Below are positions 16,760 through 26,713 of a stretch of 64,000 bases of DNA, piece after piece. This stretch comes from UBA7683 sp964397855. Its GTDB lineage: Bacteria > Patescibacteriota > Saccharimonadia > Saccharimonadales > UBA7683. The position numbers and the translations under genes were made by a program. Below the pieces are notes generated by a model, which saw only the letters and a list, made by a program, of their open reading frames with translations, did not search any database and was not told the DNA's origin. The first letter of the stretch is position 1, and every line of letters begins with the position of its first letter. The stretch spans positions 20,573 through 84,572 of the forward strand of contig CAYNKQ010000003.1 of the NCBI GenBank assembly GCA_964397855.1, in the 5' to 3' direction.

Positions 16760-19498
16760 TTAGCGGTCGCGAAGATACACGACGTCTTCTTCAGTGACGG
16801 GCTGTGCGTGCGCCTTTACGGGAGCATGCGTTGCTGGCTGAGCAGCCGCGGTGGGTTGAACAGGGGAGGCTTCGGCTTTCTTTTTGCCACCTCGTTTGCC
16901 ACGGCGTGTCCGTTTCTTTTTGGCTGGCTCAGTTTCACTAGCCACCTCTTCTGGCGTTGGGGCGGCCTGAGCTTTTGGAGGTGCAACAGAGCCAGGTCGA
17001 GTTTTTTCAAGGGTGAGTACTGATTTAGCAGCTTTTTTAACGGCATTTGCTCTATCGAGGGGTTTTGATGAAGGTGCTGGCGGCGGTACGGCGGCTACTG
17101 GTTTTGGCTGTTGGCCTCGCGGCGTACTCTCGGTGTTGATGCCTAGTTCTACTTGTGCTTTTGGTATGGCAAGGGTAGCGCGGTTATTGGCAACTATTTG
17201 TTCAAGTACGCCCTCAAGGTGGCCGGGTAATTCCATTGTTCGTGCCGAAAAAGGAACTGCCTTTTCGCCGTCAATTGAAATATTGGCTAAAAAGTCACGG
17301 TTATTGAGTTGGATGAGGTCGGTGGCTTCAAACTGTGGTTCAAAGTATTTTTGCAGTACACTAGCATCTTCTGGGCTGACACGGAATGAGATGATGCTTC
17401 CAACGTTACCAAACACTGCGCCGCTGACCTCTGGAATCATCTGAGAAGTGTATTGATTAGCAATGGTAAGATTTAGACCATATTTACGGGCCTCAGAAAG
17501 AATGGTGGCAAAGGATTCGGTGGCAAAGTTTTGGAACTCATCAACATAGAAGTAGAACGGCTTTCTGTCTTCAACGCGGGCAATATCGGCACGGCTCATG
17601 GCTGCTAGCTGAATTTTTGTTACCAACAAAGAGCCCAAGATCGCTGCATTATCTTCACCAATAAGTCCGCGAGAAAGATTAATCACCAGTATCTTGCCTT
17701 CGTCCATTATCTGGCGCACGTTGAATCCGCTATTTGGCTGGCCAACAACATTACGAATAATTGGGTTGGCGGTGAAGGCTCCGACCTTGTTCAGGATAGG
17801 GGCTACGGCTTCTGTTCGGAACTTCTCGTTCCAACTAGCATATTCTTTAGTCCAAAAGTTCATTACTACTGGATCGGTTACGTGACTGACAACATCTTTT
17901 TGGAACTTTGAATCTGTCAGTAACCGGGTGATATCAAGCATGGTTGAGCCGGGGTATTCAAGTAACGAGAGAATGGTGTAGCGCAAAATATATTCGAGGC
18001 GCGGCCCCCAGCTGTCAAACATTTTCTTAAGTGAACCAATAATCTCAGAGGCTACAAGTGTTTTTTGTGATTCGGTCTGTACTTCGAGTGGATTAAAGCC
18101 GATAGGGAACTCAGTGTCTGCTGGGTTAAAGTAAACAACGTCCTTAACCCGTTCCGGTGCAATACGACGAAGCGTATTAATTGCAAAGTCACCATGCGGA
18201 TCTATCAGGGCAAACCCCTGGTTGGTTCCAATATCAGAAGCTGTCATGAGCTCAAGTAGACCACTTTTACCAACACCAGTCTGACCGATTATGTAAACGT
18301 GGCGCCCACGATCACGTCGGGTAAGGCCAAAATATTGGTAATCTCCTCGGAATGTTGTGACGCCGATCGGACTGATATCAAGTGAGCCTTCAGTATAGAT
18401 AGGTAGGTTGGAGGGTGGTTCACCTGTCCTTGAGCGCGCCCAAACAATCCCAGGCGTGGTGACGTTGCTATGGGGGAGATGGTATAGGCTGGCGAGTTCT
18501 TCGATGTTGAGCGTAAAACCTTTACCAAAGAAGCTTCGTGCTTTGTACTTTTCAAAATCCTCGAGCTTGCTTGAAACTTGTGCGAAACCGTTGAGGTTGG
18601 TGGTGTTGAACTGCTTGAATGCACCAAGTAGCGCCTGGATTTTCATACGTGCGCTCAGCTGAACTTCTGGCGGGCAGCTGTAGAGCACGCGAATTTTCAC
18701 TTGATATCCCAGTTTACGACTTTTTTCTTCAATGGCACTAATTCGGGTCTTATCACGCTCGGATATCTCTGTCTTAACAGTCGTGGCGGTTTCTTCAGGC
18801 GGTCGCCAGAGGGCACCGGTAGTTTGGGCCAGCCAACTATTCTTAGAGAGTGAACTTTTTGAATCTCCGGATTTGATTGAATTTGCCTTTTGGGCTGAGG
18901 CCTTGTGCCAAGCGTCGTTGACTGGTCGTGCAAGTATTTGAATGCCAAGAATTTCAGTGTTTGACTCAAGCTTTGTAAGTGTAGCGGTTATGCCCGCGAG
19001 TGGGTCTACCTCAAAACTTGGAAATGTCTGAATCGGTAGCGCTTCGTTTTCAATAAGCCCGATTTCTATTACCTGTCTGTAGTGGCCTTCGGGAATGTTG
19101 TGCACATAGTCATCTTCCGGCTTGATCTGTTTGATCTGGGCTTCAGGATACTGTGCGTACACTTGGCCCTCAACAAACTGAGTTAGAACAGTTGGTGTCC
19201 AGATATAGAATTGAATTTTATTACCAACGCTAATAATCTCAAAACCAATATGTTCTTGGTATTCTTGGTGGACTTTAAGTTCATTTTTGCTTTTTAGAAT
19301 TCCGTGCAAACTTGCGAACATGTGTTCGGCGGAAAGTTCTTTCTTGTCATTGGTTCGCGGAATCTCAATCAGCAAAACAGTAGAATCAAGTGAGCTAAAC
19401 CAGCTCTGCTTTTTTCTACCGTCTAAAATGGTGCTAAAAATAAAGTAGATTGCTCCGCCACCGAGTAGGGTAACAAGCAAAAGAATAAGTACTACCAC
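16760..19498 (-). CDS. VirD4/TraG-like type IV coupling ATPase
   Basis: A 912-residue protein starting with GTG behind AAGGTGG. One N-terminal membrane span (about 2-22) precedes a large domain. The ATPase core has Walker A IIGQTGVGKSGLLE, ALIDPHGD, and Walker B FYFYVDEFQNFATE followed by LSEARKYGLNLTIANQY. These are hallmarks of the TraG/VirD4/DUF87 hexameric translocases. The last 130 residues are a Pro/Ala/Lys-rich low-complexity tail with KKKRTRRGKRGGKKK. It probably moves DNA or protein through the envelope; no other T4SS gene is adjacent. Confidence 0.85.
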   Translation of the reverse strand: MVVLILLLVTLLGGGAIYFIFSTILDGRKKQSWFSSLDSTVLLIEIPRTNDKKELSAEHMFASLHGILKSKNELKVHQEYQEHIGFEIISVGNKIQFYIWTPTVLTQFVEGQVYAQYPEAQIKQIKPEDDYVHNIPEGHYRQVIEIGLIENEALPIQTFPSFEVDPLAGITATLTKLESNTEILGIQILARPVNDAWHKASAQKANSIKSGDSKSSLSKNSWLAQTTGALWRPPEETATTVKTEISERDKTRISAIEEKSRKLGYQVKIRVLYSCPPEVQLSARMKIQALLGAFKQFNTTNLNGFAQVSSKLEDFEKYKARSFFGKGFTLNIEELASLYHLPHSNVTTPGIVWARSRTGEPPSNLPIYTEGSLDISPIGVTTFRGDYQYFGLTRRDRGRHVYIIGQTGVGKSGLLELMTASDIGTNQGFALIDPHGDFAINTLRRIAPERVKDVVYFNPADTEFPIGFNPLEVQTESQKTLVASEIIGSLKKMFDSWGPRLEYILRYTILSLLEYPGSTMLDITRLLTDSKFQKDVVSHVTDPVVMNFWTKEYASWNEKFRTEAVAPILNKVGAFTANPIIRNVVGQPNSGFNVRQIMDEGKILVINLSRGLIGEDNAAILGSLLVTKIQLAAMSRADIARVEDRKPFYFYVDEFQNFATESFATILSEARKYGLNLTIANQYTSQMIPEVSGAVFGNVGSIISFRVSPEDASVLQKYFEPQFEATDLIQLNNRDFLANISIDGEKAVPFSARTMELPGHLEGVLEQIVANNRATLAIPKAQVELGINTESTPRGQQPKPVAAVPPPAPSSKPLDRANAVKKAAKSVLTLEKTRPGSVAPPKAQAAPTPEEVASETEPAKKKRTRRGKRGGKKKAEASPVQPTAAAQPATHAPVKAHAQPVTEEDVVYLRDR

Positions 19499-19829
19499 GC
19501 TTCAAGCCACCTTGCGTTAATTGGTTAATGAGAAGGAGAGTTTTAAGTCTTTCGGATCTTCAGAACATGATCAAACGAGTGATTGTTCCGGTGAGGATCT
19601 TCGAGCTACTTGCTTCAAATTAGGATAAAAAGAAGCTTGCATGCGAGATCGACTCGCTTTCCTTATGACTCTAGTAACAACAGCTACCGAGCTTGACTAA
19701 ACATTATCATTTTTGCATAATAAAATCAAGTAAAATGTGATGATTTGAGCTCAATAAGATATTTGGTTGTGCTATACGAAATCACGCGGAATATTTGTAT
19801 CGAGATAGAGTGACTTTACAGGGGTAAAT
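19499..19829. other. 331-bp intergenic region with a promoter
   Basis: No gene was found here. A promoter TTGACT (19693-19698), 17 nt, CATAAT (19716-19721) points to the ABC transporter and leaves about 100 nt of leader. A small hairpin GCGAG/CTCGC occurs near 19642-19656. Confidence 0.5.
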
Positions 19830-21653
19830 GTGCCAAGAAGAATGAGTCGAACAAAAGACGATGAAAAAATGAACACCAGACAATATCTTGGTGCGATCTG
19901 GAAGGTCCTAAAGATTTCTTTTTCAATTTCTAAATCTTCAATAATCTTCAAAATTTTTAATGCAATTGTTGATTCAATATTCCCATTACTCACCGCGTTT
20001 TTTGCAGCGCAGACAACCACGCAAATTGCAGCTGCCTTTACTGGAGAGCCGGGCGCTCAAACAAAAGCGCTTTGGTATGTTGCGGCAACGGCTGGGTTGG
20101 GTTTGGTGACTGCAATTTTAATGAGCCTCGGCAATTACATTGATCAGATCGTTCGTTTTACTGTTCAATCGCGTATTTCTGATATGCTCTATGAGCGATT
20201 TGCTAGTCTTGATTTTTGGCGATATGACGATAAGCAGACTAGTGACCTGTACGATAAGGCTCAGGATTTCAGTAGTTTTTTCGCCTATGCGTTTGACCGG
20301 GTAACAAGATTATTCCAGCATCTTTTCAGTGTATTTTCGGCTTTGGTGGGTCTGAGCTTTATAACCCCTTGGCTGTCACTTTTGCTGTTGGGTGCGATTT
20401 TGCCGGGTGTGTATGTTCAGTACAGACTTTCTCGCTTTCAAATAAAACATTGGCGGGCAAACGTAGTAGAACGCCGCAAGCAAAGTTTTATAGAATACAA
20501 CATGATTCAGCCAAAAACGATTCCTGAGCTGAGACTTTACGACTTAGCAAAGACGTTCCTCGACATGCGAATCAAGTTTCGAAATAAAGATGAAGGTGGG
20601 CGATTGGAGTTTGAAAAAGGCTTCATAAAATGGCGAATTCTGAGCGATGCTCTTGAGACAGTTGTGCAACTGGGCAGCCTTGTATGGGTAGTGCTGCAAA
20701 TTGGCGCCAGGGTGCAGCCGATTGGTCAATTTGTATACGTTCAACAGCTTGTGGGACGAGTGCTTTCTTCGGCTGGTGGATTTATTACAGAATTTGGTGC
20801 TACCGATGAAGACCTGGCCAAACTTAAAGATTACAACGAATTCATGGAGCTCCCAATTACGCAGATAGGTGGCAGAAGAATCAAAAAACCAGTTCAAGAA
20901 ATTCGTTTCGAAAACGTCAGTTTTACGTATCCAAACACAAGTAAAGAAGTTATAAGCGACGTAAATTTGACCATATCACTGGGTGCACACATAGCAGTGG
21001 TGGGCGAAAACGGCGCAGGAAAATCAACGTTAATCAAATTACTTCTAGGGTTTTATCAGCCAACCTCGGGAACCATCTATCTAGATGAGATTCCTTTACA
21101 AGAATATGATATCGCTTCGTGGCATGCGCAAATAGGCGTCTTGCTTCAGGAATTTGCAGCCTACCAATTCACTACAGTCGGAGAAAACGTTATTTTTGGT
21201 AACGTTAACGCAAAACCAACAAAAGAACGCATCAGTAGGGCACTAGAGGCCGCCGAAGCACAAGAGGTGATTGATGATCTACCAAAAGGCTTCGACACCC
21301 CAGCTGCGACTTGGTTTGAAGAAGACGAAGGCGTACAGCTTTCAGGTGGTCAGTGGCAGCGTATTGGTCTGGCGCGAAATTTCTACCGGCAGGCACCGAT
21401 TACCATTCTTGATGAACCTACATCCGCGATTGATGCTCTAGCCGAAGCAAATATATTCGATCGCCTCTTTAGCAAGAAGAACAAAAACACCGTTATAACT
21501 ATTAGCCACAGGCTCACAACAATTGAAAATGCCGATATTATATTTGTTTTCAGTCATGGACGTATTGTTCAGCAGGGTACACATAAACAGCTCGCTGAGC
21601 AGAAAAAAGGTGAGTATGCCCACATGTTCCGACGACAACTGAAGGATTCGTAG
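19830..21653 (+). CDS. ABC exporter, fused permease and ATPase
   Basis: A 607-residue half-transporter. The first 330 residues hold about six membrane spans of the ABC exporter type. The ATPase domain has Walker A VGENGAGKSTLIK, signature LSGGQWQRIGLARNF, Walker B ITILDEPTSAID and the switch histidine ISHRLTT. It probably exports lipid, peptide or drug as a homodimer. The GTG start at 19830 has AGGGG 5 nt ahead. Confidence 0.92.
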   Translation: MPRRMSRTKDDEKMNTRQYLGAIWKVLKISFSISKSSIIFKIFNAIVDSIFPLLTAFFAAQTTTQIAAAFTGEPGAQTKALWYVAATAGLGLVTAILMSLGNYIDQIVRFTVQSRISDMLYERFASLDFWRYDDKQTSDLYDKAQDFSSFFAYAFDRVTRLFQHLFSVFSALVGLSFITPWLSLLLLGAILPGVYVQYRLSRFQIKHWRANVVERRKQSFIEYNMIQPKTIPELRLYDLAKTFLDMRIKFRNKDEGGRLEFEKGFIKWRILSDALETVVQLGSLVWVVLQIGARVQPIGQFVYVQQLVGRVLSSAGGFITEFGATDEDLAKLKDYNEFMELPITQIGGRRIKKPVQEIRFENVSFTYPNTSKEVISDVNLTISLGAHIAVVGENGAGKSTLIKLLLGFYQPTSGTIYLDEIPLQEYDIASWHAQIGVLLQEFAAYQFTTVGENVIFGNVNAKPTKERISRALEAAEAQEVIDDLPKGFDTPAATWFEEDEGVQLSGGQWQRIGLARNFYRQAPITILDEPTSAIDALAEANIFDRLFSKKNKNTVITISHRLTTIENADIIFVFSHGRIVQQGTHKQLAEQKKGEYAHMFRRQLKDS

Positions 21654-21776
21654 TGTTTTTTATGTTTGGATTCAGTGATTATATTTTAAGTGCCACACCG
21701 GTCTTAGCTGAGACCTTTTTTGCCCAGCTGAGTAATTTGGAATAATCTCGTTGCAGCTGGATGATGTCGGTTTCTG

Positions 21777-22055
21777 TCAGATGTAGTAACCTTTTTCAAT
21801 ACTCGTGATTCTATCGAGTATTTCTATAATATCGCTCTGAGAGCCGAGGGCTTTGTTTTCGATTTCTTTACAGAATGTTTTGATACTATCAAGTTCGTAA
21901 TCTTGGTGAGAAAGATGATCTTTTGTTTCAATTCGAAATTTTTCTAGTTTTTGCTCAAGCTCATCAATTTTGCCGGCTTGTTCTTCAAACATAGGGCTCA
22001 CAACCTCTGTCATAAGGTTGCGCATATCTGCTAAATCTTTAGTATCAAGTGCCAT
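21777..22055 (-). CDS. Small coiled-coil protein of unknown function
   Basis: A 92-residue hydrophilic protein with heptad-like spacing through EEQAGKIDELEQKLEKFRIE and further helices to the end. No known domain is recognised. A TAAAAT sits shortly upstream of the start on the minus strand, consistent with a leaderless message. Confidence 0.6.
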   Translation of the reverse strand: MALDTKDLADMRNLMTEVVSPMFEEQAGKIDELEQKLEKFRIETKDHLSHQDYELDSIKTFCKEIENKALGSQSDIIEILDRITSIEKGYYI

Positions 22056-22236
22056 TGAGATCTATTTTAACAACCAATCATTTTTGCAACTAGACTTGTT
22101 TTTCAGTCTTTCTCTATTTTAATAATTAACAAAATATTAAATCATCTAGCCATTTGCTGCGGCTGTCTTTTAAAACTGGTTATGGTTGCTTCTGTCCCTA
22201 AATAGCTATACATTTGGTTTAAGCAAAGGAGGGGGT

Positions 22237-23400
22237 ATGGCTGGTCTCGAAGGTAAAAATCTTGATAGAACTGTAAGAAATGTCGAAGGGACCCAAGATC
22301 CTTCAGTTACAAAAATTGGCTGGATTGCTGTAAGCTCCAGCATTTTTAATACCACGACACAAAGAGTAAGAACCTCCCCCGAGCACCCAGTTCTACTTGA
22401 GGCGGACGAAGAACTTTTCGGCAATACGGTACAGCTTTCTGTGGGCAGGATTGAAGACCACCCAGTAACCATTCAGCGCACCGTGTACTCTCGTGACGGC
22501 GTGCGGGAAAACACTTTCACGATTGTTGAGGGCATAACTCACGCTAATAACAGCAGCTTGTATTTTGACACTGAAGCTAAGACAGATCCGAGCGGCTGGA
22601 CCGGACACGGATACTATTGGGATCTTACGATGGGCGAGTACACTCAAGATTCCTTTGGTCCAGCTGGCCGGACGGTGACCGACGTGGACAGGGGCGTGTG
22701 GGCTATTGATGATGCCGGCATTCTTTTGGCACTACGCGGTGAAATTGAAAGAAGAATTGAAGATCCTGAGAAGGCCGCTAGGATTTACGCCACTACGTAC
22801 TTAAGATTCAATCAACTGCAAGGAGATTCTTATTTTAATAGACTTGCTGCCAGTGGCTTGGATCTCCCTGCCCCAAAGCGACCTGTTTCTGAGGTATTGT
22901 TAGTTGATCCAGCGCTTGAGCCAGTTATGCAGGCAGAGTTTGAAAAAGCACTCGCGTACGTTCGATTCACGGGATCTCATCTTGAAGTAGATGCTCAACT
23001 GAAGCAGGCCATAGAAGCTGGGTTGGCATCTTCTGAGCTACAGGCGTTTACCGATGGATTTGTTGCTGGTAGAAAAGAGCTTGGCGCACGGCACAAAGAG
23101 GTCATGTCAAGTTGCGATTCTATGCTTGATTCAAATTATGTTCCAGCCGGCAATGCTAACTGGAGGCAGAGAAGCTGGCCGTATATGGATATTGGTGACT
23201 ACGACAGAGAGGCTCAGGCCTTAAGGGCGGGAAATTTTGGCATAGTATCTCGTGAATTAGACAGAGAAATCACTGAGCTCCGATACAAGCTGGATAAAAT
23301 GCTTCTTCCTCGTCTAGCGGTGCTTGGTGCACTGTGCGGAAGTGATTTTGTGGGTCAATCATTGCAGATTAACGAGTTTTCTGATAAAATAACAGAGTAA
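22237..23400 (+). CDS. Cytoplasmic protein of unknown function
   Basis: A protein of about 387 residues with no signal, membrane span or familiar motif. The ATG at 22237 follows a very strong AAAGGAGGGGG ribosome-binding site, so I rejected the upstream ORF extension to 22186. The N-terminal half is rich in beta-type sequence and the C-terminal 170 residues are helical and charged. The strong site suggests high expression. Confidence 0.7.
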   Translation: MAGLEGKNLDRTVRNVEGTQDPSVTKIGWIAVSSSIFNTTTQRVRTSPEHPVLLEADEELFGNTVQLSVGRIEDHPVTIQRTVYSRDGVRENTFTIVEGITHANNSSLYFDTEAKTDPSGWTGHGYYWDLTMGEYTQDSFGPAGRTVTDVDRGVWAIDDAGILLALRGEIERRIEDPEKAARIYATTYLRFNQLQGDSYFNRLAASGLDLPAPKRPVSEVLLVDPALEPVMQAEFEKALAYVRFTGSHLEVDAQLKQAIEAGLASSELQAFTDGFVAGRKELGARHKEVMSSCDSMLDSNYVPAGNANWRQRSWPYMDIGDYDREAQALRAGNFGIVSRELDREITELRYKLDKMLLPRLAVLGALCGSDFVGQSLQINEFSDKITE

Positions 23401-23420
23401 ACATTAAACAGCGAGAGAGA

Positions 23421-23488
23421 AAATCCTTCTGTGTGAAAATATCTTTATTTTCATGTCAGTCGCTCACTCGTGAAGAACGAAAGGATTT
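23421..23488 (+). promoter_or_regulatory. rpsB leader that can hide its own ribosome-binding site
   Basis: AAATCCTT (23421-23428) is exactly complementary to AAGGATTT (23481-23488), which contains the AAGGA Shine-Dalgarno site of rpsB. Between them TGAAAATA/TATTTTCA forms another hairpin. This is the geometry of an autoregulated r-protein leader, and rpsB leaders bound by S2 are known in other bacteria. Function here is inferred. Confidence 0.5.
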
Positions 23489-23494
23489 ATCATT

Positions 23495-24205
23495 ATGGCG
23501 GTAGATGTCGACATTAAAAAACTTCTCGAAAGTGGTGTTCACTTTGGGCACACTACAAGCAGGTGGCACCCTAAAATGGCGCCATACCTACACAGCAAGC
23601 GTGCAGGAAACCACATCATTGACCTTACGAAAACAGTTGAAGCGCTTGAAACGGTTCTTCCTGTTATAGAAAAAGCCGTTGCTGGCGGCAAGCAAGTTCT
23701 TCTTGTTGGCACAAAGCGACAGGCAAAAGCACTTGTGCTACAGGCTGCTGAAGATACTGGTATGCCATTTGTTGTTAACCGTTGGGTTGGCGGCATGCTT
23801 ACTAATACGACTACTATGAACGGTCGAATCAAGCACCTGCAAGATCTTGAAAACAAGATGGCAAGCGGCGAACTTGAAAATCGTTTCAATAAGCTAGAAG
23901 TACAGCGGTTCCAAGAAGAGATTGATGCCATGAATGTACTCTACGGTGGTATCAAAGATCTTCACGGCAAGCCTGCTCTTGTGTATGTTACTGACGTTGT
24001 AACAGATCACCTTGCGGTGAAAGAAGCTCGACGTCTTGGTGTGCCAGTAATTGGTGTTGTTGATAGCAACGCTGATCCAAGCCTTATTGATTTTCCAATT
24101 CCTGCAAATGACGATGCTGTTAAAGCGGTTCAGGTTCTTCTTGAATACGTTGTTGCAGCAATTGCAAATGGTAAAGCGAATCAAAAAGTCGCTAAGGCTG
24201 AATAA
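23495..24205 (+). CDS. rpsB: 30S ribosomal protein S2
   Basis: A 236-residue S2 with LLESGVHFGHTTSRWHPKM at the N-terminus, the FVNRWVGGMLTN.T segment and VVDSNADPSLIDFPIPANDD at the C-terminal third. S2 is a late-assembling small-subunit protein and the docking site of S1. tsf follows, the usual pairing. Confidence 0.98.
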   Translation: MAVDVDIKKLLESGVHFGHTTSRWHPKMAPYLHSKRAGNHIIDLTKTVEALETVLPVIEKAVAGGKQVLLVGTKRQAKALVLQAAEDTGMPFVVNRWVGGMLTNTTTMNGRIKHLQDLENKMASGELENRFNKLEVQRFQEEIDAMNVLYGGIKDLHGKPALVYVTDVVTDHLAVKEARRLGVPVIGVVDSNADPSLIDFPIPANDDAVKAVQVLLEYVVAAIANGKANQKVAKAE

Positions 24206-24224
24206 TAACGGCCTGGTGCTACCC

Positions 24225-24277
24225 TGAGCCTGATTCAGGGTCCAATAATCTAAAGATTCCTGCCTCCGCAGGAATGA
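24225..24277. repeat. Paired REP-like palindromes between rpsB and tsf
   Basis: Two small hairpins lie in the 93-bp gap: ACCCTGA/TCAGGGT near 24225-24241, and ATTCCTGC (24255-24262) with GCAGGAAT after a CTCC loop, followed by GACA. The second resembles the widespread CCTGC-GCAGGAATGAC dispersed palindromes. They may attenuate read-through into tsf. Confidence 0.4.
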
Positions 24278-24298
24278 CAAAACAGGAGAATAGAATAT

Positions 24299-24895
24299 AT
24301 GGCAGTATCAATCGACGACATTAAACGACTCAAGAGCCTAACAGGCATTGGCCTTACGGACGCTAAGGCGGCGCTAACTGAAGCTGATGGTGATTTTGAC
24401 AAAGCGCTTGCTGCACTACGCAAAAAAGGACTTACAAAAGCCGAGAAAAAAGGTGAACGCGAAGCTCGTGAAGGTATTGTAGATAGCTACGTACACAGTA
24501 ACCGAATTGGTGTAGTTCTAGAAGTAAACTGTGAAACCGACTTTGTTGCACGAACAGATGGCTTCAAAAACTTTGTACACGACATTGCAATGCACATTGC
24601 AGCCGCAGCGCCAGAATTTGTAAGCTCAGATGACATCCCGGCCGCAGAAGTAGAGGCTAAAACTGCAGAATTTACCGAAAAAGCCAAAGCTGATGGCAAA
24701 CCTGAGAACATGATCGAAAACATTGTTGCTGGTATGGTAAAGAAACACTTTGCAGAAAAGTGCCTTCTTGATCAGCCATATATTAAGAACCCAGACCAAA
24801 CAGTTGGTACATTCTTGAAGGAAAACATTGGTATTTTCGGTGAAAACACTATTATTCGTCAGTTCAAGCGCATTGAACTTGGTGAAATTAGTTAG
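24299..24895 (+). CDS. tsf: Elongation factor Ts
   Basis: A 198-residue nucleotide exchange factor for EF-Tu. The N-terminal UBA-like domain reads KRLKSLTGIGLTDAKAALTE, and the EF-Tu contact signature is VLEVNCETDFVARTDGF. It is shorter than the E. coli protein (283) and keeps one core subdomain, as in many reduced bacteria. Confidence 0.97.
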   Translation: MAVSIDDIKRLKSLTGIGLTDAKAALTEADGDFDKALAALRKKGLTKAEKKGEREAREGIVDSYVHSNRIGVVLEVNCETDFVARTDGFKNFVHDIAMHIAAAAPEFVSSDDIPAAEVEAKTAEFTEKAKADGKPENMIENIVAGMVKKHFAEKCLLDQPYIKNPDQTVGTFLKENIGIFGENTIIRQFKRIELGEIS

Positions 24896-24922
24896 GCCTA
24901 GGCCTCTCTGAAGTATGCGGTA

Positions 24923-24954
24923 AGGCCCGGCCAGCTTTTGGACGGGTCTTTTTG
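24923..24954 (+). terminator. Rho-independent terminator of tsf
   Basis: AGGCCCG (24923-24929) pairs with CGGGTCT (24943-24949) with one G-U pair, followed by a T run (24949-24953). Confidence 0.75.
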
Positions 24955-25046
24955 TGTTACTGGAGGCCAGGGGCGGGAGTTGTTCAATTTCCCGATTACC
25001 GGATCTCTGTTAAAATAGTAGATAAGATAATCAATAAGGAGATCCA

Positions 25047-25598
25047 GTGGATTTACAAAGTTACCGTGGAAAAATGCAAGGCGCAGTTGAACATCTTGTT
25101 GAAGAGCTTAAAAAGGTTCGGACTGGACGAGCACACCCAAGTATTATTGAAGGCTTGATGGTCGAAGTGTATGGTTCTAAGATGCCACTGAATCAGGTTT
25201 CTAACGTGACCGCTCCTGAGCCGCAGTTGCTCCAAGTGACGCCATTTGATCCAACAAATCTTCAGGCTATAGCCACAGCTATCCGTACGGACCAAACGAT
25301 GAGCCTTAACCCGAGCGATGATGGTCGTGTAGTTCGTGTGCCTATGCCGCCACTCACCGAAGAACTTCGCCGGCAAATCGTTAAAGGCCTTGGTGACACT
25401 GTCGAAGAAGCCAAGATAACACTGCGCAACATCCGCCACGACGCAATTAAAGAAGCTAAGCGACTCAAAGAAGCCAAAGAATATTCAGACGATGATGTTA
25501 AGCGTATAGAGGCTCAGGTGACTGAGCTTATAGCCGACTTTAATAATCAAGTTGATGCGGCGCAACGTTCTAAAGAACAAGAGATAATGACAGTATAA
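25047..25598 (+). CDS. frr: Ribosome recycling factor
   Basis: A 183-residue RRF with the signature LKKVRTGRAHPSIIEGL and the C-terminal RNIRHDAIKEAKRLKE. It splits post-termination ribosomes with EF-G. The start is GTG 25047 with AAGGAGAT ahead. It lies after tsf, but pyrH, commonly between these genes, is missing here. Confidence 0.97.
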   Translation: MDLQSYRGKMQGAVEHLVEELKKVRTGRAHPSIIEGLMVEVYGSKMPLNQVSNVTAPEPQLLQVTPFDPTNLQAIATAIRTDQTMSLNPSDDGRVVRVPMPPLTEELRRQIVKGLGDTVEEAKITLRNIRHDAIKEAKRLKEAKEYSDDDVKRIEAQVTELIADFNNQVDAAQRSKEQEIMTV

Positions 25599-25657
25599 AA
25601 TAGTGTACGCATGACTTGTTGTGCGAAGCATTTGACAGGAGTATGATAGGTCAGACT

Positions 25658-26713
25658 ATGTTCTCAGAGTATCGTAAAAAAATTGATGATGAAATTGCTG
25701 GTTTTTTTGAATCACTACCGTCACGTATTGACTTTGACCTGTCTGCTGATAGTAAACGCGCAGTTGAGCTACTGAAAGAATACAGCCTTCGACCAGGCAA
25801 GCGAATCCGCGGCTCTCTAGCGGCCTTTGCATATGACTACGTTAAGAAAACTTCGTTTGGGGTTGCTGGGCTAAAACTCGGGGTCGCACTAGAGCTTGTG
25901 CAAAATTATTTACTTATCATCGATGATGTAATGGATAAATCCGAGACACGTCGCGGTGAACCAACTATTCATTTACTGTACACTAAAGAACCAGCGGTGT
26001 GGGCGAGTGATGATCACACCACAACTATGCTAGCGATTAACGTAGGTCTCATTGCTCAGCACTTGGCAAGTATCATTGTTTCCGAGCTACCAGAGGAAGG
26101 CGCGATTCTTAACCAGATTTCTCGCGTGATGCACAAGAACATTTTGGGTACGGGATTTGGTCAGCTCGATGATCTTTCCCAACAAATTGGCCAGAAGGTA
26201 ACAGAAGAAGACATTGTTCGAAAATATCTACTTAAGAGTAGCTACTATACTTATATAAATCCGTTGCAGACAGGTTTAATTCTGGGTGGTGTTGCTGACC
26301 AAGTGGTGCTTGATGAGGTGCGAGAATTTGGCTCTGCTGCCGGCATAGCATTTCAGTTATTCGATGACTATCTTGGGATTTATGGAGACGACCAAAAAAC
26401 TGGTAAATCAAACCTTGATGACATTAAAGAGGGCAAATATACCTTGCAGGTGCAGTATGCGCTGGCTCACGCATCTGAGCAGGATGTTAAAACACTTCAC
26501 GAAATTCTTGGGAACGATTCCGCAACCTCATCACAAGGCAATGAGGTAAGGGCTATTCTTACTCATTGTGGTGCACAGAAGTACTTGCTTGAACGTACGC
26601 AGTCTTATGCCGAGCAAGCTAAGAAGCAGCTTGAAACAAGTATTATTTGGGATAGTGAAGCCCAGGATATGTTGAAGAAGTTGGTGGATTTCACAGTGAG
26701 TAGAGATAAGTGA
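25658..26713 (+). CDS. Polyprenyl diphosphate synthase (short-chain trans type)
   Basis: A protein of about 351 residues. It contains the first Asp-rich motif DDVMD within LLIIDDVMDKSETRRGEPT, and the second in FQLFDDYLGIYGDD followed by KTGKSNLDDIKEGKYT. It condenses IPP with allylic diphosphates, probably making FPP or GGPP as substrate for UppS, whose gene overlaps by 4 bp. Start choice between ATG 25643 and ATG 25658 is uncertain; the former has AGGAG only 1 nt away. Confidence 0.9.
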   Translation: MFSEYRKKIDDEIAGFFESLPSRIDFDLSADSKRAVELLKEYSLRPGKRIRGSLAAFAYDYVKKTSFGVAGLKLGVALELVQNYLLIIDDVMDKSETRRGEPTIHLLYTKEPAVWASDDHTTTMLAINVGLIAQHLASIIVSELPEEGAILNQISRVMHKNILGTGFGQLDDLSQQIGQKVTEEDIVRKYLLKSSYYTYINPLQTGLILGGVADQVVLDEVREFGSAAGIAFQLFDDYLGIYGDDQKTGKSNLDDIKEGKYTLQVQYALAHASEQDVKTLHEILGNDSATSSQGNEVRAILTHCGAQKYLLERTQSYAEQAKKQLETSIIWDSEAQDMLKKLVDFTVSRDK

